The notes beneath the pieces were generated by a model. The model did no database searches. It worked only from the letters and a program-made list of their open reading frames with translations, and was not told where the DNA came from. This document shows positions 63,809 to 64,000 of a stretch of DNA of 64,000 bases, one piece after another. This stretch comes from Candidatus Latescibacterota bacterium (GTDB lineage: Bacteria > Krumholzibacteriota > Krumholzibacteriia > JACNKJ01), in the NCBI GenBank assembly GCA_020633725.1, contig JACKDC010000002.1, positions 496,001 to 560,000 on the forward strand. The letters run 5' to 3'. Each line of letters begins with the position of its first letter. Positions within the stretch are counted from its first letter, which is position 1. The position numbers and the translations under genes were made by a program.

Positions 63809-64000
63809 ATGATCGTCGGCATTCCCAAGGAGACCTTCCCCGGCGAGCGCCGCGTCGCCATGGTGCCCGCCAACATGGCGCCCCTGATCAAGGCCGGCGC
63901 GGAACTCCGCGTCGAGCGCGGCGCCGGCGAAGCGGCCGGCATCGTGGACGGGGCCTTCACCGAGAAGGGCGCGAGTCTGGCCAGCCGCGAGGAGCTCTTC
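63809..64000 (+). CDS. pntA: NAD(P) transhydrogenase subunit alpha, N-terminal fragment (cut by window edge)
   Basis: The first 64 residues of a longer protein: MIVGIPKETFPGERRVAMVP, then NMAPLIKAGAELRVERGAGE and a following AGIVDGAFTEKGASL. This is the N-terminus of the AlaDh/PNT family; ETFPGERRVAxVP fits transhydrogenase alpha better than alanine dehydrogenase, which usually reads KEIKNNExRV. The enzyme couples proton flow to hydride transfer between NADH and NADP+. The rest is outside the window, so the choice between the two families is not final. Confidence 0.75.
   Translation, partial: MIVGIPKETFPGERRVAMVPANMAPLIKAGAELRVERGAGEAAGIVDGAFTEKGASLASREELF

Overview
The window is very GC-rich (about 70% by eye) and densely coded. 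It contains no rRNA, tRNA, CRISPR array, insertion sequence or phage gene that I could recognise. Five secreted proteins end in the same 80-90 residue FlgD-Ig-like tail (NPFNPxTxIxFxLP ... GxVYxYRLxxG ... K..LL). TonB-dependent receptors, large Ser/Thr kinase-TPR proteins and sigma54 activators are also present. Together these suggest an uncultivated Gram-negative lineage of the FCB group or its relatives (Krumholzibacteriota, Eisenbacteria or Latescibacterota type). That placement is inference; no marker gene was compared.

Layout. 1-1340: the end of a TonB-dependent receptor and a KDPG-type aldolase. 1493-6525 (minus): a six-gene TonB energising operon (DUF3450, ExbB with coiled coil, ExbB, ExbD, TonB, TPR). 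It diverges from a TonB-dependent receptor and a secreted beta-helix protein (6769-11380). The intergenic region carries two mirrored promoters built of 11-bp TTCAC repeats that look like PHO boxes. 11493-16616 (minus): a MacAB-like export operon without an ATPase, plus a multidrug/flippase-type membrane protein. 16771-22926: a secreted protein, a three-gene phospholipid operon (CdsA-like, PlsC fused to a P-loop kinase, DAG-kinase-like) and a secreted beta-helix protein. 22945-25897 (minus): an FHA-GAF histidine kinase and an NtrC-type response regulator. 25988-35853: a secreted deacetylase, a PknB-AAA-TPR kinase, a secreted protein, a GT39-TPR membrane protein and an AMMECR1 protein.

36367-45050 is the most unusual part. 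A 47-residue peptide gene with its own terminator precedes a kinase-TPR protein with an eroded kinase domain. After fbaB, a small membrane protein and nrnA comes a GAF-AAA-Fis sigma54 activator. Just downstream of it lie candidate operator repeats, a good -24/-12 (sigma54) promoter, and a run of tiny genes. Two of these encode 24-27 residue hydrophobic peptides ending in TKTWW motifs, and a third encodes a 42-residue basic peptide; an intrinsic terminator closes the unit. I read this as a self-contained sigma54-switched peptide module.

45193-52363 is a complete F-type ATP synthase operon preceded by two small AtpI-type genes. 52438-59137 holds a small secreted protein, a thiol-redox pair, nadA and a four-gene membrane operon beginning with a DUF6754 protein. 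59147-63045 (minus) is a tyrosine/homogentisate degradation operon (hppD, FAA hydrolase, hmgA, flavin reductase). The window ends with a CBS-domain protein and the start of a transhydrogenase alpha subunit.

Many promoters fit one pattern: a -35 near TTGNNN, exactly 17 bp, then TANNNT. Start codons were chosen by Shine-Dalgarno sequence, signal peptide and operon overlap, so several lie inside longer open frames.
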